Assembly: GCA_003281725.1 (NCBI GenBank)
Contig: QCBC01000002.1
Coordinates: forward strand, 62,001 to 126,000
From: Pelagibacteraceae bacterium AG-345-O09
GTDB taxonomy: Bacteria > Pseudomonadota > Alphaproteobacteria > Pelagibacterales > Pelagibacteraceae
DNA: 64,000 nucleotides
Direction of reading: 5' to 3'
The notes beneath the pieces are model-generated. The model saw only the letters and a list, made by a program, of their open reading frames with translations. It had not been told where the DNA came from and made no database searches. The position numbers were made by a program, and so were the translations under genes. Within the stretch, counting starts at the first letter, position 1, and every line of letters begins with the position of its first letter. This document shows positions 1 to 12,216 of this stretch, piece after piece.

Positions 1-1
1 A

Positions 2-880
2 GCTATAGAGATTGTTGAAAAATCAATTCAGAAATATGGTGCTCCAGTATATGTTCGTCATGAAATAGTGCACAATAAATATGTTGTAGATGATTTAAAA
101 AATAAAGGAGCTATCTTTGTTGAAGAACTAGAAGAGATAGAAGATAAAACTAGACCAGTTATTTTTTCAGCTCATGGTGTTCCAAAAAAAATTCCAGAGG
201 ACGCTAAAAACTACAATATGACTTATGTTGATGCTACATGCCCATTGGTGTCAAAAGTACACAGAGAAGCTGAAAATCTAAATAAAGCTGGATATCATTT
301 AATTTTAATAGGACATCAAAATCACCCTGAAGTAATTGGTACTATGGGGCAGTTGCCCAAAGGATCAATTGATCTTATTCAAAATGAAGATGAAGCCAAA
401 AAATATAAAATTCAAAATAACAAAAAAATTTCTTATGTTACTCAAACAACATTATCAGTAGATGATACAAAAGATATAATCCAAATATTAAAAGATAGAT
501 TTCCAAATATAAAAGAACCTTTGAAAGAGGATATTTGTTATGCAACTACAAACAGACAAATGGCAGTTAAAAATATTGCAAAAAAATGTGACTTATTTTT
601 TGTGATTGGCAGTAGAAATTCATCTAATTCAGTTAGATTAGTAGAGGTAGCAAAAAAATCTGGCTGCTCTAATTCAATATTAATTCATTCAAAAAGTGAA
701 ATCCCATTTGATTTAATCAAAAACGCAAATACGATTGGTGTTTCTTCTGGAGCTTCTGCTCCTGAGATTCTAGTTGATAATTTTATAAATGAGCTAAAAA
801 ATAGATTTACAGTCAGTATAGATGAGGTAGAAATTATTAAGGAAAACGTTGTTTTCAAAGCTCCAAAAAAATTAAATTAA
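2..880 (+). CDS. ispH: 4-hydroxy-3-methylbut-2-enyl diphosphate reductase, 5'-truncated by window edge
   Basis: Frame is open to the window edge upstream of the listed GTG (AIEIVEKSIQKYGAPVYVRHEIVHNKYVV); IspH motifs DATCPLVSKVH, GHxxHPEVIGT, CYATTNRQ. Confidence 0.96.
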   Translation, partial: AIEIVEKSIQKYGAPVYVRHEIVHNKYVVDDLKNKGAIFVEELEEIEDKTRPVIFSAHGVPKKIPEDAKNYNMTYVDATCPLVSKVHREAENLNKAGYHLILIGHQNHPEVIGTMGQLPKGSIDLIQNEDEAKKYKIQNNKKISYVTQTTLSVDDTKDIIQILKDRFPNIKEPLKEDICYATTNRQMAVKNIAKKCDLFFVIGSRNSSNSVRLVEVAKKSGCSNSILIHSKSEIPFDLIKNANTIGVSSGASAPEILVDNFINELKNRFTVSIDEVEIIKENVVFKAPKKLN

Positions 881-881
881 A

Positions 882-1847
882 ATGGCTGTTTATACAAAAA
901 TAAATAAAAAAGATATTTCTTATATCAATAAAAAATTTGAAATTGATAAAATTATTAGTTTTAAAGGTATTAAACAAGGGATTGAAAATACTAACTATTT
1001 ATTAAGATCAAAAAATAAAAAATTTATACTTACAATCTTTGAAAAAAGAGTCTCTCAAAATGAAATACCTTTTTTTATGAAGTTAATGGATCAATTAAAT
1101 AATTCAAAAATAAATTGCCCAAAACCTCAAAAAAATAAAAACGGAAAATATCTAGTCAGAATAAGAAAAAAGTCCGCTTGTATTGTTTCTTTTTTAGAGG
1201 GGAAAGATAAAAAGTTACTTAGTTTAAAAAATTGTCACGAAATAGGTAAAACAATTGCTGGAATGCATTTATCAACAAAAAAAATAAATCTTTCCAGAAA
1301 AAACTCTATGGGTATCAAATATCTAAATCCATTACTTAACAGTATTAAATTTAAATCAAAAAAATTTACTAATATAGAAAAATTTTTAAAGATAAATTTT
1401 AAAGATATAAAAATGAAATGGCCAAAAAAATTACCTAATGGGATAATTCATGGAGATTTATTTATAGATAATATTTTTTTTAAAAAAGATAAATTATCAG
1501 GAATAATTGATTTTTACTTTGCTGCAAATGACTATTTTATGTATGAAATTGCTATTTGTGTTAATGCACTATGTTTTGACAAAAAAGCATCTAAATTTTT
1601 CTTAAATAAAAAAAAGGTAAAAAATTTAATTAAAGGGTATGAAAGTGTAAAAAAAGTTTCAATTAAAGAAAAAAAATCATTAAATATTTTATGTCGAGGT
1701 GCAGCGATGAGATATTTTCTAACTAGACTTTTTGACTATTCAAATACACCTAAATCAGCGCTCATTAAAATAAAGGATCCAAGAGAATATTATCAAAAAC
1801 TCTTAATACACAATAATTTAAGGACTTATAAAGATTATTTAAAATAA
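882..1847 (+). CDS. thrB: Homoserine kinase, APH-fold ThrB type
   Basis: APH-like motifs IIHGDLFIDNIFF and GIIDFYFA; position between ispH and rnhA. Confidence 0.9.
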   Translation: MAVYTKINKKDISYINKKFEIDKIISFKGIKQGIENTNYLLRSKNKKFILTIFEKRVSQNEIPFFMKLMDQLNNSKINCPKPQKNKNGKYLVRIRKKSACIVSFLEGKDKKLLSLKNCHEIGKTIAGMHLSTKKINLSRKNSMGIKYLNPLLNSIKFKSKKFTNIEKFLKINFKDIKMKWPKKLPNGIIHGDLFIDNIFFKKDKLSGIIDFYFAANDYFMYEIAICVNALCFDKKASKFFLNKKKVKNLIKGYESVKKVSIKEKKSLNILCRGAAMRYFLTRLFDYSNTPKSALIKIKDPREYYQKLLIHNNLRTYKDYLK

Positions 1848-2269
1848 TGATTAAGATTTATACTGACGGTTCATGCATTGGAAATCCAGGTAAAGGTGGT
1901 TGGGCAGCAATTATATTAGATGATGGAAAAAAAACTGAAATAAAAGGAAGCGAAAAAGATACCACAAATAATCAAATGGAATTATTAGCACCTATACAAG
2001 CTCTTAAAAAAATTCCAAAAGGCAGCAAAGTTGAAATTTTTACAGACTCTAAATATGTAAAGTCTGGAATAACAGAATGGATACATAATTGGAAAAAAAA
2101 TGGATGGAAAACTGCAAACAAAAAAGAGGTCAGTAATAAAGAACTTTGGTTAGAATTAGATCTACTAAATAATGAATTTGAAGTAAGTTGGAATTGGGTA
2201 AAAGCACATTCAACTGACAAATTAAATAATGAAGTAGATTTACTTGCTAGAAATGCCGCAAACTTATAA
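1847..2269 (+). CDS. rnhA: Ribonuclease HI
   Basis: IYTDGSCIGNPGKGGWAAI, NNQMELLA, FTDSKYV, WVKAHS. Confidence 0.97.
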   Translation: MIKIYTDGSCIGNPGKGGWAAIILDDGKKTEIKGSEKDTTNNQMELLAPIQALKKIPKGSKVEIFTDSKYVKSGITEWIHNWKKNGWKTANKKEVSNKELWLELDLLNNEFEVSWNWVKAHSTDKLNNEVDLLARNAANL

Positions 2270-2299
2270 TTGGGGCACCTGGCAACAGAACTGCCCTGC

Positions 2300-2788
2300 C
2301 TATATTAAATTATTTAATAAATTTTCTGCTGAGGTTAAGCCACATTCCTTAGTTTCTTTTTCAACATGAATATTAATAACTGTGAAGTTTTCAACAACCA
2401 TTAAATAACGATTTGATCTAATTCCCATTCCTTTTGCATTCCGATCAACTTCTGCACCAATTGCTTTTGTGAACAACAAATATGGATCAGATAACATTTT
2501 TATGCTATTTCCAGTATTATTGATTTCTCCCCAACCATTCATTACATAGGGGTCATTTACAGATAAACAAAATATATTTTCTATTCCTTTGGCTTTAATT
2601 TTATCTGCATTTGTAACAAAACCTGGTAAGTGAAGTTTTGAACAAGTTGATGTAAATGCCCCTGGCAAACCAAACAAAACATTTTTACCATCACCTATGA
2701 TTTCTCTTAATTTACTTTTTTGCGGTTCTCCATCAACAAGTTGAAAAATATCTGTATCAGGTATTCGGTCTTTTATTTTTAGTTTCAT
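2300..2788 (-). CDS. Peroxiredoxin (Prx5-like, AhpC/TSA family)
   Basis: LFGLPGAFTSTCSKLHLPGF active-site region. Confidence 0.92.
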   Translation of the reverse strand: MKLKIKDRIPDTDIFQLVDGEPQKSKLREIIGDGKNVLFGLPGAFTSTCSKLHLPGFVTNADKIKAKGIENIFCLSVNDPYVMNGWGEINNTGNSIKMLSDPYLLFTKAIGAEVDRNAKGMGIRSNRYLMVVENFTVINIHVEKETKECGLTSAENLLNNLI

Positions 2789-4158
2789 ATTGAATTCATT
2801 ACATATTCCTTAACTTTTTCAATATCATTTGAAAGAAGTTCAAATTTTTCTTTTCTGTCATTAACATATTTAAGACTATCTGGTAAATTTTCAGTTTTTG
2901 AGATTGCATCTTCTATTGCTTTTGGAAATTTACAAGGGTGCGCAGTTGATAATACAATACAATCTTTTTCTAATCCTAATTTTCTCACAGCACCAATACC
3001 CACAGCAGTATGTGGATCAACTACCATCTGATGCTCATTATTAATTGTCTTTATCATTTCTACAGTCTCGTTTTCATCAAGCATCTCAGATATAAAATTC
3101 TTTTTAATTTTATCTAAATCAATTTTATCAATTTTATAAGTATTATTTCTTATTTCAGCCATTACATCTTTTGTAACTTCGGAGTTACTATCTTTTATGT
3201 CATATAGAAGTCTTTCGAAATTACTTGCTATTTGTATATCCATGCTTGGAGTATTTGTTTCCTCCACTCTCTTTTGAGTATAGTCGCCACCTGATATTGC
3301 TCTATGAAGTATGTCATTTTTATTTGTAGCCACAATTAGTTTATCAATTGGAAGGCCTAGTTTTTTTGCTAAGTAACCAGCATAAATATCACCAAAGTTA
3401 CCTGTTGGAACAGAAAAGGATAGGGGTTGGCCATTTCCAACTTTAAAGTAAGCGTAAAAATAATACACCGATTGAGCAATAATTCTTGCCCAATTAATTG
3501 AATTTACACCCGACATATTAATTGCTTTAGAAAATTTTTCGTCGTTGAACATTGCTTTTACTAAATTTTGACAATCATCAAAATTACCCTCAACTGCAAT
3601 ATTAAATACGTTACTCTCTTCATGTATTGTCATTAGTCTTCTTTGTACTGGTGAAATTTTATTATTTGGATGCAATACAAAAACATTTAAATTGCTTTTT
3701 CCTTTTAAAGCATCTATCGCAGCTGCTCCAGTGTCACCTGAAGTTGCTACTATTATATTAATTTTTTTTTGATCCCGTCCTAAATGATATTGATAAAAGT
3801 TACCTATTAGTTGCATAGCGATATCTTTAAAAGCAAGTGTTGGACCGTGAAATAGTTCTAAAACTTTTAGATCTCCTAGATCAGAGATTTTTACAACATC
3901 ATTAGATCTGAAATTTGAGTACGATTTTGATATCATCGAGATTAGGTCATCTTTAGACATAAAATTTCCTATAAACGGATAAATTATTTCTGCAGCTAAA
4001 TCGTTGTAACTGAGGTTTTTAAGATTATTTAATTCCTCTTTTTTGAGTTGTTTAATTGATTTTGGAACAAAAAGACCTCCATCATCTGCCAAACCTTTAA
4101 GGAAAACATCTTTGAAACTAAAGTTTTTTTTATTATTTCTTGTACTAATATAATTCAT
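2785..4158 (-). CDS. thrC: Threonine synthase
   Basis: MNYISTRNN start, FHGPTLAFKDIAMQ, ATSGDTGAAA, SVPTGNFGD. Confidence 0.96.
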   Translation of the reverse strand: MNYISTRNNKKNFSFKDVFLKGLADDGGLFVPKSIKQLKKEELNNLKNLSYNDLAAEIIYPFIGNFMSKDDLISMISKSYSNFRSNDVVKISDLGDLKVLELFHGPTLAFKDIAMQLIGNFYQYHLGRDQKKINIIVATSGDTGAAAIDALKGKSNLNVFVLHPNNKISPVQRRLMTIHEESNVFNIAVEGNFDDCQNLVKAMFNDEKFSKAINMSGVNSINWARIIAQSVYYFYAYFKVGNGQPLSFSVPTGNFGDIYAGYLAKKLGLPIDKLIVATNKNDILHRAISGGDYTQKRVEETNTPSMDIQIASNFERLLYDIKDSNSEVTKDVMAEIRNNTYKIDKIDLDKIKKNFISEMLDENETVEMIKTINNEHQMVVDPHTAVGIGAVRKLGLEKDCIVLSTAHPCKFPKAIEDAISKTENLPDSLKYVNDRKEKFELLSNDIEKVKEYVMNSI

Positions 4159-4851
4159 TTAATAATTTTTTTTTCTAAAATATAAATATAACAAAAGGAT
4201 TGAAATCGCTAATGAAAACCAAGTAAGTGCATATTTTTGATGATTATTAGAAATATTAGCAGTAATCTTTTTTGGTTTAGGAACTTTATAATTTCCATTT
4301 AAATAAATTATATATTTAGAAAATTCTTTCCCTGTAAATTTTAGTATGTCCTCTCTATTTAAACTAAACCAATAATTTTCCTCTAAATCATTATCAGGTT
4401 TAAAAATATTTTTTCTTCCTTGTAATTTTAAAGTTCCAATTATATCATTTTCATCAAATATATTAATTTCTTGAGAGTTTTTTTTTTCAAAAGGTATCCA
4501 GCCTCTATTAATCAAATAATTAGTATCATTAATTAAAATTGGATTTATAACTTCAAAGCCTGGTGTTCCAGTATCGTTTAGATTGTATAAATAAATTTGT
4601 TTCTCTAAATCTATTGACCCTGATGTTTTAATTTTAAGATAATTTTCTACGTTAGAATTTGTTAGTTCAACGGGTGGATTTTTTAAAGAATCTTCAATTT
4701 CTAATATTAAATTGTTCTTCCAATTTAAACGTACAATTTGCCATGAGCCTAGAGCAACAAAAACTAAAATAAAAAAAATTATAAATACTGAAAATAAAAA
4801 CTTATGTTTCAAGGAATATAAATTAACTTCCCCAAATATAGATTGCAGCAA
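4159..4851 (-). CDS. SURF1 family cytochrome oxidase assembly protein
   Basis: LGSWQIVRLNWK N-terminal motif, NRGWIPF, C-terminal TM; follows ctaE. Confidence 0.9.
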   Translation of the reverse strand: MLQSIFGEVNLYSLKHKFLFSVFIIFFILVFVALGSWQIVRLNWKNNLILEIEDSLKNPPVELTNSNVENYLKIKTSGSIDLEKQIYLYNLNDTGTPGFEVINPILINDTNYLINRGWIPFEKKNSQEINIFDENDIIGTLKLQGRKNIFKPDNDLEENYWFSLNREDILKFTGKEFSKYIIYLNGNYKVPKPKKITANISNNHQKYALTWFSLAISILLLYLYFRKKNY

Positions 4852-5611
4852 ACAAAAATAACCACACTACGTCAACAAAATGCCAATACCAAGCTGCGGC
4901 TTCAAATCCAAAATGGTGATCTTTATTAAAATGACCTCTCTTACCTCTAAACAAACATACGGCTAAAAATATAGTTCCAACAAGCACGTGGAAACCATGA
5001 AATCCTGTTGCCATGTAGAATACTGATCCATAAATATGATCTGAAAAAGAAAATGACGCATGTTGATACTCATATATTTGTAAAAGAGTAAAACAAAACC
5101 CTAAAATAACAGTTAACCATAATCCTTGGATAAAACTTTTTCTATCATCTTCTAGAAGAGCATGGTGAGACCAAGTAACTGTCGTTCCTGATAATAACAA
5201 AATTAATGTATTAATTAATGGAATATCCCAAGGGTCAAAAGTTTCAATATCCTTTGGTGGCCAAACATTTCCAACAAATTCATTTGGAAATAAACTTACA
5301 TCAAAATATGCCCAAAACCATGCAACAAAGAACATCACTTCAGATGCAATAAACAATGTCATTCCATATCTATGGTGAATTTGAACTACAGGAGTGTGAT
5401 GACCTTGGTGTTCAGCTTCAATAACAACATCTCTAAACCACATGTAGGCACCATAAATTAAAAGAGCAAAACCAAGATACATTCCCCACGAAACATCTGT
5501 ATGAAGATAATAAACAGATCCTAATGCCAATACTAAGCATGAAAATGAAACATAAATAGGCCAAGGACTTGGGTCTACTAAATGATAATCATGTTTTTTT
5601 TCGGCTGACAT
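4823..5611 (-). CDS. ctaE: Cytochrome c oxidase subunit III
   Basis: HHRYGMTLFIASEVMFFVAWFWAYF, FHGFHVLVGT, WYWHFVDVVWLFLF. Confidence 0.97.
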   Translation of the reverse strand: MSAEKKHDYHLVDPSPWPIYVSFSCLVLALGSVYYLHTDVSWGMYLGFALLIYGAYMWFRDVVIEAEHQGHHTPVVQIHHRYGMTLFIASEVMFFVAWFWAYFDVSLFPNEFVGNVWPPKDIETFDPWDIPLINTLILLLSGTTVTWSHHALLEDDRKSFIQGLWLTVILGFCFTLLQIYEYQHASFSFSDHIYGSVFYMATGFHGFHVLVGTIFLAVCLFRGKRGHFNKDHHFGFEAAAWYWHFVDVVWLFLFAAIYIWGS

Positions 5612-5619
5612 TTTTTGAA

Positions 5620-6153
5620 TTATGATCGTTTATAGTAATCTGTCGAGAAAAAAGTATACGACATAGTTACGTCTTGTAAATTTTTTGTTGTTGGATCGTT
5701 TACCATTTCAGGATCTAAATAAAAAGTCATTATGTAGGTTGCTTTTTCTCCAGCTTTTAATTCTTGTTTCTCAAAACAAAAACAGCCTAATTTACTATAA
5801 TACTTTCCAAAACTAGACGGTGAAACGTTAAAGGTTGCTACTCCAGCGGTTGGTTCATTACCATAATTTTCTACTTCAAATTCTATTTTGTTGACCTGAC
5901 CAACTTTCACATCAATAACATTTGACTTAGCTTTAAAATCCCAAGGTAAATTATTAACATTGGTATCAAATCTTACACTTACAATTTTATTTAATACAAT
6001 TTTAGGAGCATTATTAGAAACTTGGGTAGTTCCACCAAATCCTGTTACTCTACAAAACAAGTCATACAATGGTACTGCTGCATAAGACAATCCCAACATT
6101 AAAACAAAAATTCCTGCTAATATTAAAGGTGTTAAGTTTTTTTTTTGTATCAT
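5620..6153 (-). CDS. ctaG: Cytochrome c oxidase assembly protein CtaG/Cox11
   Basis: YAAVPLYDLFCRVTGFGGT and CFCFEKQ copper-binding motif. Confidence 0.96.
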   Translation of the reverse strand: MIQKKNLTPLILAGIFVLMLGLSYAAVPLYDLFCRVTGFGGTTQVSNNAPKIVLNKIVSVRFDTNVNNLPWDFKAKSNVIDVKVGQVNKIEFEVENYGNEPTAGVATFNVSPSSFGKYYSKLGCFCFEKQELKAGEKATYIMTFYLDPEMVNDPTTKNLQDVTMSYTFFSTDYYKRS

Positions 6154-6275
6154 ATCGCTCTATCAAATACACCAGTGTTGTATAATGTAAAAAAGAAAAG
6201 AAAAATCATAAAAGCAATAATACCTATAGCTGTTAAAACATTCTTCCTTTTCGTTTTTTTATCTGGAGTTATCAT
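6150..6275 (-). CDS. Small single-TM protein (41 aa), possible CoxF-like factor; absent from the supplied ORF track
   Basis: Manual translation of the gap: MITPDKKTKRKNVLTAIGIIAFMIFLFFFTLYNTGVFDRAI*. Start overlaps the ctaB stop and stop overlaps the ctaG start, both as ATGA. Confidence 0.8.
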   Translation of the reverse strand: MITPDKKTKRKNVLTAIGIIAFMIFLFFFTLYNTGVFDRAI

Positions 6276-7183
6276 ATAATCTTATCTATCAGAAAAAGAA
6301 CAAAAACCAAAAATAAATATAGAATAGAATATCCAAATATTGCTTTTGCTTTTTTTGAATTAAATTTATTTTTCTTATAATTATAAAGTTCATAACATAA
6401 AAAATTATAATAAAGAGTTAATAATATTGAGGGTATTAAGAATGCTAATCCCACAAAGTCTATAAAATAAGGAAAAATAATTACTGGGAGCATTAACAAA
6501 GAATAAATAAAAATATTAATTTTTGTACTTTCTACCCCATTTGTCAGTGGAAGCATTGGTATATTGGCTTTTTTATAATCATCAGATTTATATAAACTTA
6601 AGGCCCAAAAATGAGATGGAGTCCAAAAAAAGATTATCAAGAAAAAAGTTAATGGTTCAATTGACAAAGAGCCTGTTGCAATAGTCCATCCTATAACTGG
6701 TGGGAAAGCCCCAGCTGCTCCACCTATTACAATATTTTGAGGTGTTCTTCTTTTTAACCAAATTGTATAAACAAAAACATAAAATAAAATTGTTAAAAGT
6801 AATATTGCCGCTGAGATTCTGTTTGTAAAATAATCCAGGGCTACAACAGAAATTATAGATAAAGTAACACCTAAAATAAGCGCCTGGTTTCTATTAACCT
6901 TGCCAGTCGGTATTGGTCTTAGACAGGTTCTTGACATTAAAGCATCTAGGTCCGACTCATACCACATGTTCAATGCCCCAGCTGCTCCTGCGCCTAAGGA
7001 AACTAATAAAATACCAATTATTGCATCTTTAGTTGAAACAAGACTTGGTGATGTTAATAAACCAACAGCACAAGTAAAAATTACCAATGACATTACTCTT
7101 GGCTTCATTAGCTTAAATAATTCAGAAAAATTAAATAAATCTTCCTGACTTAAATTTCTTTTATTAGCCTTTGAATTATTCAT
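6272..7183 (-). CDS. ctaB: Protoheme IX farnesyltransferase (heme O synthase)
   Basis: LMKPRVMSLVIFT, NMWYESDLDALMSRTCLRPIPTG prenyltransferase motif. Confidence 0.96.
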   Translation of the reverse strand: MNNSKANKRNLSQEDLFNFSELFKLMKPRVMSLVIFTCAVGLLTSPSLVSTKDAIIGILLVSLGAGAAGALNMWYESDLDALMSRTCLRPIPTGKVNRNQALILGVTLSIISVVALDYFTNRISAAILLLTILFYVFVYTIWLKRRTPQNIVIGGAAGAFPPVIGWTIATGSLSIEPLTFFLIIFFWTPSHFWALSLYKSDDYKKANIPMLPLTNGVESTKINIFIYSLLMLPVIIFPYFIDFVGLAFLIPSILLTLYYNFLCYELYNYKKNKFNSKKAKAIFGYSILYLFLVFVLFLIDKII

Positions 7184-7203
7184 TAATTTTTTTAGCTATA
7201 CTA

Positions 7204-9653
<2,450 letters not shown>

Positions 9654-9712
9654 TTATCTAGCTATATAAAGCTCTTTTATAAAAATTACACTTTAGTTTT
9701 CGCGACAATTTA

Positions 9713-10414
9713 TCAATTAATCACATAATTTATGATCGAAATTGCAGATATGACCGCTGTTTCTGACCTTAAAATGTTTTCGTTAATTTTTATTGGCTGA
9801 ACGCTTTTAAATGAAAGAATCTTCTGTCTTTCAGGTTCTGAAAAATCACCCTCTGGACCTGTAATAATGCAAACCGGTTTATCTGTAAGCTTAGATTTAT
9901 CGATTTTTTTGTTATTCGAATTTAAATCTGTAAAGATTAAATCTATTGAGGTAGTTTTAAGGAAATTATTTAAGTTTTGAGACTCTTCAACTATTGGTAC
10001 ATTAATACGGTTTGATTGTTCACTTGCTTCAATTACAATTTTTTCTAAACGATCTTTATTTATCTTTCTAACCACTGTCCGGTCAAAAATAATTGGTAAA
10101 AATCTTGTAACACCTAACTCTGTTGCTTTTTGAATCATAAAGTTTTGAAAATTTAATTTAATAGGAGAAAAAGCTAACCATAATTCTTTAAAATTTTCTT
10201 TTTGTCTCAATTGTTTAGTTGTTTTAAATTCAACAATATTTTTTGATATTCCTAAAACTTTTGCTTCCCATTCTCCATCTTTATTAAATAAAGAAAAAAC
10301 CTCATTTTCTTTTATTCTCATCACTTTAGTTAAATAATGAGATTGAGACTTATCCAATTTGTCAATCATGTCAGCAGATAATGTTGCTGAAAAAAATAAT
10401 CTAATAATGCTCAT
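9713..10414 (-). CDS. rsmE: 16S rRNA (uracil1498-N3)-methyltransferase
   Basis: HYLTKVMRIKENE, ATELGV, ITGPEGDFSEPE, LRSETAVI. Confidence 0.94.
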   Translation of the reverse strand: MSIIRLFFSATLSADMIDKLDKSQSHYLTKVMRIKENEVFSLFNKDGEWEAKVLGISKNIVEFKTTKQLRQKENFKELWLAFSPIKLNFQNFMIQKATELGVTRFLPIIFDRTVVRKINKDRLEKIVIEASEQSNRINVPIVEESQNLNNFLKTTSIDLIFTDLNSNNKKIDKSKLTDKPVCIITGPEGDFSEPERQKILSFKSVQPIKINENILRSETAVISAISIINYVIN

Positions 10415-10431
10415 TTATGTTAAGTTAGTTT

Positions 10432-11094
10432 ATGAAAAATATTAAAGCAATAATTTTTGATGCCTACGGGACATTGTTTGATGTCAATTCAGCTGCTGAG
10501 AAATGTAAAGATAAAATTGGAGATAAGTGGGAAGGTTTTGCAAATTATTGGAGAACTACTCAATTAGAATATACTTGGCTAAGAAGTTTAATGAAAAGAC
10601 ATAAAGATTTTTGGCAAATTACAGAAGACAGTTTAGATAAATCAATGAAAGCTTTTAATATTGATCCCTCAATGAAAAATGAATTATTAAATTTGTATAA
10701 AATTCTCTCCCCCTTTAAAGAAGTTCCAGAAACTCTTAAAAAATTAAAAGAAAAAAATTTAAAATTAGCTATACTTTCAAATGGGACTCCTTCTCTCTTA
10801 AATGAGTTGGTTAAGAGCAATGACTTAGAAGGTCTATTTGATGATTTATTTTCTATTGAGAAAGTAGGAATTTATAAACCAGACTCAAAAGTCTATGACT
10901 TACCTATTGAAAAATATAAAATTGAAAAAAATGAAGTTGCTTTCTTGAGTGCAAATACATGGGATGTCTCAGGTGGAGGAAATTATGGCTTTAACTCGAT
11001 TTGGGTAAATAGGAATGATGGTATTTTTGACAATTTGGATTATAAGTCTCAATATGAAATTAAAAATTTAAGTGAATTAATAAAATTAATTTAA
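10432..11094 (+). CDS. Haloacid dehalogenase type II
   Basis: FDAYGTLFDVNSAAEKC, LSNGTPSLL, KPDSKVYDL, SANTWDVSGG. Confidence 0.92.
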   Translation: MKNIKAIIFDAYGTLFDVNSAAEKCKDKIGDKWEGFANYWRTTQLEYTWLRSLMKRHKDFWQITEDSLDKSMKAFNIDPSMKNELLNLYKILSPFKEVPETLKKLKEKNLKLAILSNGTPSLLNELVKSNDLEGLFDDLFSIEKVGIYKPDSKVYDLPIEKYKIEKNEVAFLSANTWDVSGGGNYGFNSIWVNRNDGIFDNLDYKSQYEIKNLSELIKLI

Positions 11095-11102
11095 GGGGGA
11101 AC

Positions 11103-11342
11103 ATGGTTAAAGGACAAAGAGCGGGAGAAGGAGCAATTGCAGTAGACGTTGAACAAGGGAAGTCTTATTATTGGTGCAGTTGTGGTGAGAGCTCTAAACA
11201 ACCTTTCTGTGATGGCTCACACAAAGGAACTGAATTTAATCCTGTGGTATATAAAGCTGAATTAACAAAAAAAATGTTTTTTTGTGCTTGTAAACAGACT
11301 AACAATCAACCACTTTGTGACGGTTCACACAACAAAAAGTAA
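11103..11342 (+). CDS. Double CDGSH iron-sulfur domain protein
   Basis: Two motifs: YWCSCGESSKQPFCDGSH and FFCACKQTNNQPLCDGSH. Confidence 0.95.
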   Translation: MVKGQRAGEGAIAVDVEQGKSYYWCSCGESSKQPFCDGSHKGTEFNPVVYKAELTKKMFFCACKQTNNQPLCDGSHNKK

Positions 11343-11379
11343 CATTGAAAACTCAGATTTAACAATTATTCTAATAAAA

Positions 11380-12213
11380 ATGATAATTGAAGTAGATAAA
11401 ATTATAAACCCAATTCCAGCATCTGATGGAGCAGGAGTTAAGTTAAAAAGAAGTATTGGTGTTGAACCCAATTATTTTGATCCTTTTTTAATGTTAGACG
11501 AATTTGGTTCTGAAAATAGTGAAGATTATATTGCCGGCTTCCCCCCTCATCCACATAGAGGTATTGAAACAGTTACTTATATGCTTGCAGGTAACTTTGA
11601 ACATAAAGACAGTACTGGGGGCGAAGGAAGAATGACTGCTGGTGATGTGCAGTGGATGAAAACTGGAAGCGGAATAATTCACTCTGAAATGCCTGCGATG
11701 AAAGAAGGTAAACTTCACGGATTTCAATTATGGATAAATATGCCAGCTAAATTAAAAATGAGTAAACCAGAATATATTTATATTGATTCAGATAAAATGA
11801 GTGTTCATAAAGATGATGATAAGCAGGTAAAAGTTATCGCTGGTAAATTTGAAAAAGCTGAAGGTCCTGTTAAAGGACATAATGTTGATCCCACTTATTT
11901 TGATGTTGAGTTGAAAAAGGAAAAAGAGTTTAATTACTATCTACCCTCTACTCATAATACCTTTATCTACTTAATTAATGGTGAAATAAAAATTGGTGAA
12001 AAAAAACACAATAAAGTAAAAGATAGTACTTTAATTTTACTGTCTAAAGGTGAAGCTTTAAAAGTTACAGCAGAATCTAGTGCAAAATTCTTAGTTGTTT
12101 CAGGAAAACCTATTAATGAGGAAATTGCTAGGGGTGGTCCATTTGTAATGAATACCAAAGCTGAAATCTTGCAAGCTGTTCGAGATTACCATAATGGTAC
12201 CTTTGTAAAATAA
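11380..12213 (+). CDS. Pirin family protein
   Basis: FDPFLMLDEFG, FPPHPHRGIETVTYML, GDVQWMKTGSGIIHSEMP; likely start is MIIEVDK at 11380, not the 11284 ORF start inside the CDGSH gene. Confidence 0.93.
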   Translation: MIIEVDKIINPIPASDGAGVKLKRSIGVEPNYFDPFLMLDEFGSENSEDYIAGFPPHPHRGIETVTYMLAGNFEHKDSTGGEGRMTAGDVQWMKTGSGIIHSEMPAMKEGKLHGFQLWINMPAKLKMSKPEYIYIDSDKMSVHKDDDKQVKVIAGKFEKAEGPVKGHNVDPTYFDVELKKEKEFNYYLPSTHNTFIYLINGEIKIGEKKHNKVKDSTLILLSKGEALKVTAESSAKFLVVSGKPINEEIARGGPFVMNTKAEILQAVRDYHNGTFVK

Positions 12214-12216
12214 ATA

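Noticed and set aside
11284-11379. N-terminal extension of the pirin ORF into the CDGSH gene
   Set aside because: Residues before MIIEVDK are the out-of-frame CDGSH coding sequence; start at 11380 is more plausible.
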